DNA from: Apium graveolens
Taxonomy: Eukaryota > Streptophyta > Magnoliopsida > Apiales > Apiaceae
DNA length: 64,000 bases
Reading direction: 5' to 3'
NCBI RefSeq assembly: GCF_009905375.1
Contig: NC_133647.1
Location: 45,566,506 to 45,630,505, forward strand
The notes beneath the pieces are model-generated. The model made no database searches. It was given only the letters and a program-made list of their open reading frames with translations, and was not told where the DNA came from. The position numbers and the translations under genes are program-made. The first letter of the stretch is position 1. Every line of letters starts with the position of its first letter. This document shows, one piece after another, positions 22,319 through 36,000 of this stretch.

Positions 22319-23885
22319 TAAGGTCCTGAAAGAATTTCCCACCGCATTATTTCCTCGGGGTGGTGGTTGGGATAAAAGTATAAGTTTTGTTTAGGCAGGT
22401 CCATGAATTGCCCCATAGGAGTACCATCTTGGTTCTCCCTATCTTGCCCGACTTCTGTTTTCTTAGTATGAAATGTTTCATCCTTCTCCCCATAATCGGG
22501 GTCATCCTATATATTTTAAATCCTCAGTTTCCACTTCATAAGGTTTTGGGTTCCTTATATCTTGATTGTGACCTCCCTGATTATCAAACTCGGGGTTTGC
22601 CCTAACTCTAATTCCTCAAACTATGGCTTTCATCTAAGATCCCGTCCTTAAGCTCTTGAACATTTGGAACCCAAATTCTGTAGGAAGACCTTATTATTCC
22701 ATTATCATCTTTCTAGGTATTAATCTCTTCTCCAGTCATTGGCTCTCTACCTCCATTCATCACTTTTTCTTGGCCAATATGATCTTTTATAATAATTCGG
22801 TCTGCCTTGCAATTTCAAACAACTTTTCAGTACCGGCTCCGGTTACCTTCCCTTCTATTTCCATTTTCTCAAAATCTCTTATCAACTCTTCCGAAGACAT
22901 TATCATCTTGAATCTCTCCTTTCTATTAAGGGCGTCAGCCACCATATTGGCTTTCCCTGGATGATAAAGAATCTCATAATCGTAATCCATGATTAGCTCT
23001 AACCACCTCCTTTGGCGCATGTTGAGCTCTTTTTGCATGGAAATATACTTGAGCTCTTATTATTTTTGTAAATCTCGCACTTCTCTCCATAGAAGTAGTG
23101 CCTCCAATATTTAGGGAAAAACTATTATCGTGAGCCTAAGATCATGGGTGGGATATCGAATTTTATATTCCCTTAATTGTCTTGACACGTACGCGATTAC
23201 CTTGCCGTGCTGTATAAGAAGCACCCTAATTCCTTATGCGAAGCATCACTACAAATCACAAAATCTCCTTTTCCATCCGGCAACGCCAACATAGGGGCCG
23301 TCACCAATCTTGGCTTCAGTCCTTGAAAGCTGTTCTAGCATTTCTTTGTCCATTTGAACTTCTCAGTCTTAGAAGTAAGTCGTGTTAAAGGGGTTGCTAT
23401 CTTTGCAAACTTGAACGAACTTATGATTGTAACCGGCCAATCCTACCTCTGGTAGTCGCCCTGACTACGGTCATCAATTCCTCAGCGGTCCTTTCTTCAT
23501 TCTTATCAGGATCTCCCACGGGATCCTCTTTAACAACAATCCCTTCTGGGATAACATCATCAACCGCTACATCCTTAATATGAACATCATCTTGTCCCTC
23601 ATTAGGGTGCTCCATTGGATCCACAATCTGGTCCCCAATATATAGTAAAACATCATCGTGTTGTTTCTCTTGAACTTTAGGGTTCGGTGCCCCGCTACCT
23701 TATACGATAACGATATATGTTACTATCATGATATTTATAAGGGTTCCCATAGGGTTTTAACTGTCAGTACTACGTTAGGTAGTCCGACTATGAACTTGGA
23801 AAGAGTTCTTATTATCTTACTGAACTTATCATTTTAACGACACATCGTCTCTGAGGTTTATAACGCTTAGCTCTGATACCATTTC
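22319..23885 (-). pseudogene. Chromovirus interior: gag start, RT/RNase H/integrase piece, gag body
   Basis: On the minus strand from 23885: primer site, then a short gag start (23624-23421, ending TTRGRIGR), then directly a reverse transcriptase thumb (EVGLAGY near 23430), an RNase H tail ([20 protein letters not shown], 22980-22921), the integrase zinc-domain start (near 22680), and finally gag sequence again at 22320-22500. The same order occurs at 37047-38616 in the younger element. The remaining gag and pol, and the border to the left LTR, are missing. It probably belongs to the same old element as LTR 1 and LTR 2. Confidence 0.75.
23870..23885 (-). promoter_or_regulatory. Primer binding site (tRNA-Met) of the old chromovirus
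   Basis: On the minus strand, GAAATGGTATCAGAGC begins right after the inner end of the LTR at 23886. It shows that the LTR to the right is the 5' LTR and that the element reads leftwards. Confidence 0.88.
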
Positions 23886-25655
23886 TGTAACACCCCCCAA
23901 ATCCGAGGTCGGGGATCCGGGTTGTCACGAGTTTCATTTCCCTTAATAACACTTAATCTTAATAAACAACCAACTACTGCGTACTGTGACCCCACAATAT
24001 GAACACACACCACAAGTTATAGTCTCAGAGATGAATACCAAAAATAACATAAGTCATTTTATTCCACAATTATAAACCATTACACCTTAAAAGGGTTTCT
24101 GAATAAATTTACATTTTCTTTGCCATTATTACAATTCATAAATATACATAAGCCTGGTACATCAACAGTTGAAAACCTAGCCTATTGGTAGTTCCTACCT
24201 CAGCTACAGCGGTATCAATGCCTACAGGAAACTGCTGAACATTTCCTATCCGCTCGCGAATTGGGAGCTTGGTCCGGTTCCTCTTATCTAGCTGTTGTTG
24301 TGAGATGAAAGAATAAAGCAAGGGTGAGCAACAAGCCCACCGAAATAACATGTATAATAAATAACAATATATGAGCATTTTCATAGTACTCATGAAAGTC
24401 TTGGTCAAGCAGAAATGAGCCAAGTTTGATATCTTAACGTGACGAAGTCGTAAAATATTCAGTATATAAATATATATATACATATATATATATACTCTTT
24501 CAAAATCTTTGAAATCCTCTGCCATGCATAATATACGCAGAGTTTCAGTTTATAACTGTATAAAAATATCGTTGAAGGTGATCTCTTATATCTAACATTG
24601 TCTCAACATTTTTCTGAAAATCTTTGTCATGCATAAGATAATTATTACTAGATATAAGTTGAAAGGATGAAGTTACAAGATACTCCAATATACTTATATC
24701 TTTTCCAAATACAGCTTGAACTACTACCGTTCTAGGTATAATCAGTTTCAAAAGTTCATCATATATCGATGAAGTTATAAGGTATGACTTGAATAGATTC
24801 AATCTTTGAAATATCATTTGAAAGAAATAAAGTTACGAGATACTTTATTAAGTCCTGATATATATATACACCTATATATATATACAGATCTCATACATTC
24901 CTTGAAAACCTCTGTTATGAAAAGTATAAACAGAGTTATAATACCCGATGAATTTGGAAAGAAGAAAAACTTAGGCATAAACCTGATATCTTGCTGATCA
25001 AGCAAAAATACCTATTAATTAACCTTTTCTACTAGTAGATGGATGAATTCCTCGCCGGTCATCACCGTGGCCGCATTAGGACCTCGCGCTAGACCGTTAC
25101 CCGACCACTCACGCGTTGATGGACTGTCACCCAACCTCTTACACCTTGATAGATCGTACCCCGGCCTGTCGCTTATGCCGACTCAATTAGATGGAATTAC
25201 TTCCCAAAAGTTGGGAAAGTAATCAAATTGTTTTCTCAAAACAACAACCTCGTTGTGAATATAAAATACACCACAGAGCCGGATCCTTCAGATTTTTGTG
25301 CGAGTATTCAAGTCCCCTTCTAAAGGAAGACCTTAAATTTAAAAATGAGTTTTAGGATCCGCTCTAGCCTTTAAAATTATTTTGAAGACTCGAACATATT
25401 TTTGAAAGTGTTTGGAATAAGGATGATTTGATAGAATAAATCAATTCCAAGATAATCAAAGAATATCTGAATATTATGCTATAAATAATATTCAAATAAC
25501 AAATAGCTTTAATCAAAGCAAATGAAATAAAAGTTTTGTAAATAACTTTATGAAAATATTTAAGGTAAGAATGATTGACGATATCAATCATTTCTCGAAT
25601 ACTTGGCGAATAACGAAACATTATTCTTTAAGAAAATAATGAATTTTATTTAATA
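23886..25655 (-). repeat. Chromovirus LTR 2, left part
   Basis: It starts TGTAACACCCCCC next to the primer site, so it is the inner end of a 5' LTR. It matches LTR 1 (1-1140) closely, including the three 33-bp units at 25080-25180. It is cut at 25655, where copia element 2 inserted, and resumes at 54474. Confidence 0.9.
25651..25655. repeat. Target site duplication TAATA, left of copia element 2
   Basis: TAATA precedes TGTTAGGTC. The same five bases follow the right LTR at 54469-54473. Removing 25656-54473 rejoins the chromovirus LTR without a gap. Confidence 0.92.
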
Positions 25656-25885
25656 TGTTAGGTCATATAACACTGTCGAAGGGGGTTGGATACAGTGTTT
25701 TCAAAATCAAATCAATTTAACACAAGTATGTAACAAAGATCAAGTATATTTAATAAACTCTGTTACAATAAGAACTGTTGTTCTCTCTCAGTGATGAACA
25801 AATATCACTAAGAGCTGCTAGGTTACAATGTATAATCTTCTCGATAATGATAACACATATAGTGTAAATCCTAAGTCTGTGTTTA
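25656..25885 (-). repeat. 3' LTR of copia 2, first part
   Basis: TGTTAGGTC to the GTTTA at 25881-25885. It aligns with 53902-54131. The LTR was split by an insertion of 17.9 kb and continues at 43750. Confidence 0.92.
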
Positions 25886-28841
25886 TGTTACGACCGACAT
25901 TTTCGTGTAATATTATTTGTGGATTTGGTATAATATTAAAGCCGAATAAAAATATGTTCACTAATTGTACATTTGTGTGAGTGAAAATTTCTGCATTATA
26001 AAATTGTTACGTGTAGTATATGATTTTTCAAAGCAAAAGTTTAATTATTTCCTTTATTTTTGATTTATAAGGAATATTCTAAGCCTTGGAAAATTTTTCT
26101 TTTAAAAGATATTTTGTTCACAAATTTTGAAAATGATTTTATAAAATCTCTAAAAATTCAAGTTATTTTATGGTATAAATTTTATAATTTTTGAACTTTT
26201 ATTTTATTATATAAAAATAAATCTTTGAAAATTTGGTTGCTTATTAATTATCAAATTACATAAAAGACCTTGCATTCAAATCACCCTTCTATTCTCTCAA
26301 AGGGCAAATAAGACCTTTCCAACCCCACTAACTCATTTGTTAATTACCAAATTACCACACTAACCTTGCATGCAAAATGGCCTAACTTTAGCTAGAGGAC
26401 ATTTTTGTACATTCTCACTTCCACTCATTATTTTGTCAACCAAAAAGCATAAAACTAAAATCAAAGTGGGAGAAGTCATTCCACTCACTCCACACTCCAA
26501 CACACCACATTTTTCTCTGCTCCCCCTCCCACCATTGCTCTCGGCCGAAGCCCCATTCCCCTACCCCCTTCCATTTTTCATTTCATTCTTCATCTTACCA
26601 AGTGTAAATCTTCTACCTACATTCATCTTATATACTTTCCAAGAGTTTTATGACTTGGAAGTTGAAGTTCCATGGATGCATGTGTAGTTCTTATGTGATC
26701 TCCAAAGAGAAACTCTTGATACTTGTGAATTCAAGAGCTCTCTATCAGATATATTTTATATATGTGCTAACTAAGTGTTTTATGGAGATATCATGCTTTA
26801 AAATCCTTTGCATGCTACTGAATTTTCATTATATATTATGTTTAGCCATGCATGCTAGTTTTAAGATATTAAAATGATGATCAACCATGTTTGCCATGCT
26901 ACTCTTTTTGAAATCATGTTGCTATGTCTAAAAATCTATAAATTCGAAATATGTGTGCTTAAAATAGATTGTTTCCATGATAAATTTCTTATTAATAGTT
27001 AAGAGAAGATATATTTCATGATAAGGATGAGTAATAGGACAAGTCGAATTTGCAAGCATTTAAACTTTATGCCTAGCCGAAATCTTGTTATGTGTTTTCC
27101 ATGAGTTGCATGTTATATTTTTAGTTGCATGTTGTTGATTCTTGGGCATGGATGATCTTCCCTTCTGTTGAGGCACTATTTTAGGACATTAAGACACTAG
27201 GTTTGCTTTGGAAAGAGTTGGATGCTTGGTTATTAAGTGGGAGTTAAGGTGGAAAGGGATTAGTTAGTGTTTGCATTTTTCCAGATTTGATGCACTAGTT
27301 ATGGGGAAGTTTTGAATGAGCATTTGTTATGCACTTTGAAGCCCAAGCCACCAGAAGCTAGAACTAGGAGTATATAAAAGGTTTTAGGTGTTTGTTGGAG
27401 GTTTATAAGTCGTTTGGTTAGGTGCACGAGTGGAATCACAAAATCTGTCCAGCAGGGGACAGTTTTGTTGCAACTTAGAAATAGGAAGTTTTGACCATGT
27501 CATGGGTAGGCCCTCATTAGGCCCTGTTGGGCCTTAGTTAGAGGGAGTGTCAGAGGAGTTTTTCCAGCCATAGTTCATAGGATTTGATTTAGAACCATGT
27601 GTCACAAGTTAGTTCAAGTCAGGGCATTTTCTGCCCAGAAAAACAGGGGAACCATGGACTTTAAGCTTAGGCCCAAGGAGGCCCAAGCTAGGCCCTTGAG
27701 CCACATCAAGTTTGGTAGATGCCTTATGGTCAGAAGAGTCTAGTGTAGAAGTTTTGGAGGTAAACTTGTAGTTTAAGAGTGTTTAATACACTCAAGAAAC
27801 TATAGATGTCATTCTGAAATTTACTCCAGTGAGCACTTTCACTTATCACATAGTTTTAGAATACTTAGGAGTGAGACCTAGGTTGACCACCAAGTTAGTA
27901 TAAAGCCATTAGAGTTAAAGGCCCAAGTAAGGGTCAATAGGTTTTGGATAGTTAAGTAAAGGCACATTGAGTAAGGAAGCCAAAATTTGGAAACTTTGTC
28001 TAGTTTAGCGACCAATTGACTTAAGTTGTGAGTCGAGATCATCCAAGCCTAGTATTGCATTATGGTGTGTGTGATATTATTTGGTATTAAAATATGATAT
28101 GTGAGTATATGTGGCTATGTGTACAATTATATTTATAAGGTGAATATAAATTGCGTGCATATAGGCCTAAGTGTCATTTGTGTTGTAAATAGGTTAAGTT
28201 GGTGAGAATATTATAATGAGAATTATTATTATTATTTATGTAGGATCTCGAGACGAGGGTAAACTTGCCATAAAGGTCGAGTGAAGCTTCCAGTTGCTCC
28301 TACCAGCCAGACCAGACCAGCCTTTCTCAAGGCAAGTGATTCAACCTGTTTTTCATTTATACTGCAAATGTGTGTTAATTAGTTTATATATTGATGCGAG
28401 TATCCTGAGTAATCTTGATATACTAGAACCAAGTGATTCTTAAATCTATTCTCGTATTATATAGAAATGCCATGAACCCTCAATTACATATTGCAAGTAG
28501 ATCGAAGGTCGTATCATGCTAGTACATCAAAGTAATTGGAATGCCATGATAAAAATAAAGATTTGTTATAATACTTGTTTGATCCTCTCGATCAACATAC
28601 TATTGATTCCTAAAATCTTGACATCTCACCCTAATGCTTGAACCCCACTAGAAACCTTACCTTGATACTTAAAAACCAGATATTCTTTGGAGTTGTTCAT
28701 GATTGTTTGATAACACTGTCCTTACCCTAAAGTTTGACATCCTGAGATACCTTAAGCTAATCGTCACTTTCTTTATACCTTAACACCTCTAGTATTCTTG
28801 TAACCCTTGATACTTATCTTCTTGATGTTATAATACCTATA

Positions 28842-28846
28842 CATTG
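28842..28846. repeat. Target site duplication CATTG, left of the young chromovirus
   Basis: CATTG precedes TGTAACACC, and the identical CATTG follows the right LTR at 42842-42846. Confidence 0.93.
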
Positions 28847-31800
28847 TGTAACACCCCCGAATCCGGGGTCGGGGATCCGGGCTGTCACGAGTTCCATTTC
28901 CCTTAATAACACCCAATCTTAATAAATAATCAACTACTCTGTACTGTGACCCCACAATAAACACACACACCACAAGTTATAGTCTCAGAGATGAATATCC
29001 AAAATTAATCACAAGTCGCTTTATTCCACAATTATATGCCAATACACCTTAAACAGGTTTCTGAATAAATTTACATTTCTTTGCCATTATTACAATTCAT
29101 AATATACATAAGTCTGGTACATCAAAAGTTGAAAGCCTAGCCTATTGGTAGCTCCTACCTCAGCTACAGCGACATCAACGCCTATAGAAACTGCGGAACC
29201 TTTCCTATCCGTTCGCGAATTGGGAGCTTGGTCCTGTTCATCTTGCTATCTGATGTTGTGTGATGAAAGAAGAAAGCAAGGGTGAGCAGCAAGCCCACCA
29301 AAATAATATGTATAATAATTTACAATATATGAGCCTTCTCATAGTACTCATGAAAGTCTTGGTCAAAAGAAATGAACCAAGTTAGATATCTTAATGCGAT
29401 GAAGTCGCAAAATATTCAGTATATATACATATATACTTTTCAAAATCTTGGAAGTCCTCTTCCATGCATAATATACACAGAGTTCCATTTTATAACTGTA
29501 TAAAATATCGTTGCAAGGTGATCTCATATATCTAACCTTGTCTCAACGTTTTTCTGAAAATCTTTGACATGCACAAGATAATCATTTACTAGATATAAGT
29601 TTAAAAGATGAAGTTACAAGATACTCCAATATACTTATATCTTTTCCAAATACTACTTGAACTACCACCGTTCAAGTTATAATTAGTTTCAAAAGTTCAT
29701 CACATAGATGAGACTACAAGACCAGATTTGAATAGATTAAATCTTTGAAATATCATTATAAATAATGAAGTTATGATATACTTCATTTGATGCAAACATC
29801 ATTTTGAAAACTTGACCCTGCCAACACTCAACAATCGCCCAACCGTAGCCTTTCTATCGAAGTGCTCTGGGTAGTGTTGCAGAAATATCCAATTGGATGA
29901 TAAACTCATTACGGGAGTTTGCCGCGCCAGGAAGACCACTTACGATGATCAGTCGTAGTAGTGCAACCCCACCATTTTCTACATGTAGAGGAGAACCTGT
30001 CGGATTTACTTGTCAACCGAACACTGAACTCCTAAGGAATGGACCGCCTTAGCGGAACTTCCAGGCCATTTGGGCCAATATAATAAGGCTGGGCCGGCGC
30101 CACTCGACCACTTACGCCACTCCTAGTTCAGATGAAATCCATGACTCTGAAACGTAAAGCTCGTTCCCCCTTTCCCCAAGTAGAAACTTGTTGATACGGC
30201 TCCACCAAGAAGTCGTATCTAGTTGGAAAGGAGAACTCACCGATATTTCCCAGGCGATGCCTGTTAATGGATTAACTTGTTCCAAGAATTTTACTTCCCG
30301 AGTGTTGGGTAAGTAATCGATTCATTTAACAAAACAGCAACCTTGTTGCGAATATAAAACACACCACAGAGCCGGATCCCTCAGGTTTTGAGCGAGTATT
30401 TAAATCCCCTTCGAAAGGAGGATCTTAAATATAAAAATGAGTTTTGGGATCCACTCTAACTTTTAAAAATCATTTTGAAGACTCGCAAAACATTTTTAAG
30501 AATGTTTGGAGTGATGCTGATTTAACAAAATAAATCAGTCCCAATATATTAGAAAATATCTGAATATTATTATTTAAATAATATTTCCATAAAGAATAAT
30601 CTTTATAAAAATAATTGAAGTAGAAGTTTTGAAACTTATACTTGAAATGAATATAAAATATCCAAAGATATACCTATACGAAAGTACTATCTTTATTTGA
30701 ATAATCAAAAGTGAGTTTGATTATCGACACCTTATTCTTTAATAAAATAAAGAATATATCTCAGCAAATAATCGGAGTCATAGATCCTCAAATGAATATT
30801 CAAATAATATTCAATAAATAAAATAAGCTGAGTCATAAGCCCTCGAATGAATATTCGAAATAATATTCAATAAATAAATAAGCTGAGTCATAAGCCCTCG
30901 AATGAATATTCGAAATAATATTCATTAAATAATAAGCTGAGTCATAATACCTCGAATGAATATTATAAATAATATTCATTAAATAAAATAAAGGAGTCAT
31001 ACATCCTCAAATGAATATCCAAGTAATATTCAATAAATAATATAAAGGAGTCATAAGTCCTCGAATGAATATTCAAGATAATATTCATTAATAAAATAAA
31101 GTTATCGAATAAACCTTATTCGATTAATAGTTTTGAAAACTATAACCATATATATATAAATATATATATAAAATCTACTCGGGATCCTCGACTCCCGGGT
31201 TTAGAAAATGTTTTCACCTTTGGGTCCCTATACTAAGGGTATATGCAAATTACCGCTATTCTCTAGCATAGGTATTATCAACTGAACCAACAGATATATA
31301 TATGGCAAGAATACGAAACAGACATGCATATATATAGCATATCAGCATGCTTCAATATATCGCAAAATTTGCTAATTAACCAACATGCATCTATCACAAG
31401 ATAATGCATATACATATATACATCACAACAACAGTATAACGGGTAGAAAACTTTCCTGAGCGACTGGGGGTTACGAATGGCTCGGGACGAGTCTGGTAAC
31501 CTATAAGCAACAAGTAAGTTGGAATTAAACCAAAGTCACTTGTAAATCTATACTCTAACCAACTCAGACTCTAACGCTCGTTTTGCGCTTAACGATTTAA
31601 TTAAGTCGCTCGAATACCCTCGGCTCCACCATTGTTAATAATTTACACATTACGAGTTTTAAGGCGATTCTTTCGCGAGTGTCTTATCAACTGCCTAACA
31701 CACTCTACATAAATGTTTCATGCTCCAATTAGTCATTTAAGGGCCTTAACCAAGGTTTCAAAGTAAGGCGAGGGGTAAAGGTTCGTTCGTGAAACACCGT

Positions 31801-33069
31801 TACTTAAAACGGTCGTTTCTCCTAAACCGTACATCGGATTCAAGCAAACCACATATCAAAACGAAGCTTGAAACATAACCTATCTAAGCATGGAAGTGGT
31901 TAGTTTATAGAAGTGGGTGTCCGGGTCCAAAAATTAATCACAAAACAGTTTATAGAAAATCGGGCATTACGACGGCTATAACCTAACGATTTCCAAAGTT
32001 TAAACTACACCAAATCATCACCAATTCAACAACAATCCAACATCCATCAACATCAAACTAAACCCATTCATCTAAGCACTATTATCATCCAAACAAACCA
32101 AACTTAAAACTAAGGGTTCAAGAGTTTATACCTTCCTTGGAGAGTGGGTAGTCACTAACAAGCCTCTAGGAACCTTGATCTATGCTTAATCAACCTTAAG
32201 CTTTCATGAAAATCAAGAAAATCAAAGTAAGTTACTATTCACTACTATTCATCATCATCTTTGATGAGTGGATTAGCTATGCAAACCATGGAATCTTGAT
32301 CTTAAACTCATGGTATAACTAAGTTATGAAATATAGGATCCAAGGAAACAAACCTTGTAATTTTCCATGGCCTAGAACTTGAGTTTTGAAAATCTATTTC
32401 TTCATTTCTTGAAAAGGCCGAATGGAAGAAGAAAGAAATGGGGGAGAGCTTTTGCTTGCTTGTCTTGCCTTGATATTTGTGCAAAGAATGCATGGTTGTG
32501 GTTAATTATTGGCTAAATATCTTGTTTTCACTTGCTTATGTCATTGCTTGCATCACTACTTTGCCACATGTCTCATTCTTGTGGTGTGATGATGTCACCT
32601 TGCTTCTAACCACATGTTTTAGCTTATATTAGAAGCTTCCTTCTCATGTTACTTGCATGTGCTTGCCCCTTGGACGTTTATTTGTTTTACGGTTCGCTTA
32701 ACTCTCTTTCTCGTTGATCGTTTGAGGGATCATACCCGGGATCTTATTACTTGGGTTCCCTTAACCTTTCTCAATACATTATATTCCTTTTTATAATCCT
32801 CTCTTATAATCCTTGAATTTAAATCCCTTTAATCATGTTACCTTATACTCAATTCTTTCGGTATCTGGTGGATTTTCGAGAAAAATCAAAGTGTTCGGAA
32901 TTGGATTCTGACGATCTTTACATACACTTATTTACTTTATGGAATACTCATACGATCTTAGAATATCCATAACAGAACCCCTACATAGTGTGGCATGAAA
33001 AGTTTTCTCATTCAGCAAAAACACTATTCATAAGGATTTCAAAAATTTCCAAAAATTGGGGTTATTACA
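28847..33069 (-). repeat. 3' LTR of the young chromovirus (4223 bp)
   Basis: TGTAACACCCCC to GGGGTTATTACA. It contains the 55-bp palindromic module in about six copies (30770-31090). A block at about 29790-30295 is unlike the corresponding part of LTR 1, LTR 2 and the solo LTR. The 61-codon frame at 32308-32493 recurs in the other LTR only because the LTRs are copies. Confidence 0.95.
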
Positions 33070-33082
33070 GTCTCCCCTCCTT
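33070..33082 (-). promoter_or_regulatory. Polypurine tract of the young chromovirus
   Basis: On the minus strand AAGGAGGGGAGAC directly precedes the 3' LTR start TGTAATAACCCC. It is the primer for plus-strand DNA synthesis. Confidence 0.85.
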
Positions 33083-36000
33083 AAAAGGATTCCGTCCCGG
33101 AATCAGATAGAAAATGAATAGGGATACTCTCTTAGCATTGCACTTTCTAACTCTCGAGTAAATTTTCCCACATTGTGGTCCTACCACCAAACTCTGCCTA
33201 GTTTGATAATCCTTCTCCTAAGCACTTGTTCCTTTTCACTCTATAACCCTTCCTGGTTGCTCCATATAGGTTACGTCTGGTTGCATGTCTATGCACTCAT
33301 ATGCCCCTATTTGTCTGGCATCCGAATTACACTTCCTTAACATTGATATGTGGAACACGCTATGAACTTACTACATGTTCGGGGGTAGGGCTAGCTCATA
33401 TGCTAACTTCCCAAAACGTCTTAATATATCCAAGGGTCCAACAATTTGTGGACTTAGCTTTCCTTTCTTTCCGAACCTCATCAATCCTTTCTAAGGGATA
33501 CCTATAACATTTCTAGGTCCCCTATTTCATACTCTTTGTCCTTTCGAGTCAAATCAGCATACCTCTTATGTCCATCTTGGGGTACTACCAGCCGTCCTAT
33601 GATTAGATCTATTATATCCATGGCCCTTTGGGCTACTGCGGGTCCGAGCATCTTGCGCTCTACAACTTCATCCTAACATAAGGGAGATCGACATTGTCTT
33701 CCCTCAAGGATCTCATAAGGCGACATCTCGATAATGACATATGATCTATTGTCGTAAGAAAACTTAATCCGTGTTAAGTGATCATTCCAAATTCTTTCAA
33801 GTCTATTGCACAGACTCTTATTATAGCTTTTAGCATTAGAGCTTTTGCTTCTTAATACCTATTCTTTTCCAGCTCGTAATCGCTACTACCTTCCGTTCCT
33901 AATATTATACTGGTTATACTTTTGCTTGTTAGCACTCTATAACCTTTTAATAACCACGTCAACCTTAGTATCACGAATGTGCTTCCATTCTGAATACCAC
34001 CATAACTTTACTACTCCTTTTTCAGATGTTTCTATTTCCCAAAGTTTGATCAATCATATAGAAGTAAAGGAATTTGTTGAGAGATCACTATGATCATGAA
34101 CACTTGTTATATCGCATAGTTAGTACAGAAGGTGGCCAGCCTTTAGTACTTGACAAGCAATTAAACAATAGATGGTATCCTACTAGGCTTCTATCACACA
34201 GATAGATAGTCATTCGGCAATACCTCCCCTTTCTGGAAGGGTTGTTCTTCTCAGCTTACATGAAATGAAAAGAAGAGAAAAGAACGAATTGAAGAGAATT
34301 GTATATATGAAAAAAATATACTGCCACAAAATATCTGGCTTGGAACCTACCTCTGAACTATAGAGGTTTGTCATAGGAGAACGAAACATATGAGTATTTA
34401 TATCAACATCAAGTATTATAGCATCGTATTTCGCATGCCTAAATATTTGCTATTCCGTCCATCATTCTATGGACCCATGCTCTTCCTCGAGCTTATACAC
34501 AATCACCTTTGAAACTCCCTCAATTTTGAAAATCGAACCTGGGATCTCATTCTAGACATCATCGTTACTAGAGTTCTATGCTTGCACCGCAACCTTCCTC
34601 GTATAATAATACGACTCTTTATTGATAAGAAAGAATAAATATACAATAGGTAGATACTCTACTTAATTAGTCTATCAATGATAACTTATACACTACCACG
34701 ACCCGATTAGTGGTACTCAATCTCAACACCCATTCCAATACAACTCTCACGGTTGTAATCAGCTCAATACTCGTAGAATCATTGCTGCCTTACTATGGTC
34801 CACCACTGACCTACTGTAGTCATTCATTTTCCATGAAGTCTTAATAGCTAACCGTACGGAGTCCATACATGTCGTATCAAATCCTTCTAAGGAGGTAACA
34901 TAATCACCATTTCTGATTCATGAAGAACACTCCTGATCCTGACATACATACATGACATGAAGCAGATAAAATTGCAGAAGAGTTTCAATCAAAGCAACGA
35001 TAGCAGGTTAATACCATTCTAAATCATATGCCTTAAATAGAAGACTTACTCAAAGGTTCGTCTAGTCCTTTTTGAAACATGGTCCTGGCTTATCTCAAGA
35101 TAGGACCTTCTAAGATAGATAGCCCGTTCATGGCGATTACACGAATTAAACCTTTACCAACTACTATTACGGTTGGGTATTGCACAGTCATCAGAAGGAA
35201 TGTCAATCTTCCAAACCATAATACAACCTTCACAGCTTTAACCATCATCACTGTATTCTTTTGGCACAAGCGCCTATAATTATCCTCTTACCTTTAAAGT
35301 GTCGGTCACCTCTTTGGCCTTTCCTGATAGTACAATTTCCTTACAGTCAATGTCATTTTAACCACCTCCAAATAATTTTCTACCTCATTTCAATCACAGC
35401 TTATGTGAAGATGTTTTCCTTAAAATCAGATGGGTAAAAAAAAAATATCACCATTTTTCCATAAGTCATTGCCTCAGTCTTTAGAGGTTAATCACTGCCA
35501 TGACTGACTCTCAATCATAATTAGAAAATCTTTTATCCTAAGTCTTAATTGCCCTGAACAATTTCGACCATTACTGGTTCGATCCATACCTTCTCGTGGT
35601 TTAACACGTGCCCCACTTGGCATCATTATAATTACGTCATATTTCCTTTATCATAATTTCTATTCTTGAGAATTTTGAATATTACCTTTCTCCTTGTAAA
35701 ACCTCTAAGGTTATCCTTGAATCGTTCCTCCTGTATTCCCTAGATACAGGGCATATCAAAATACCATTTACTAATACTAAAACTATTGTCTATATACTTC
35801 TGAAAAATTTCTCCACTGATCCTTAAAGGTCGTTATTACCTTCATCCTTTCCAAATCATACTGTCAAAACTCATACTGTCCCTATTAAGGGTGAAATGCC
35901 AACCTTTATGCATTCCCCTAGGATTCATTTTAAGTTACCGATGTTCTATTCTTAATTCCACCTTTAAAAGGTACCTGCATCCTTCCATGGATAAATCAAG

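Noticed and set aside
22787..23038. 84-codon frame as a separate gene
   Set aside because: The sequence is the RNase H tail of a chromovirus pol, within a rearranged fragment.
26370..26687. 105-codon Pro/Leu/Phe-rich frame
   Set aside because: It lies in a CT-rich leader-like stretch of a solo LTR and matches no recognisable domain.
32308..32493. 61-codon frame conserved perfectly at 42080-42265
   Set aside because: Identity comes from the two LTRs of one young element. There is no sign of coding selection.
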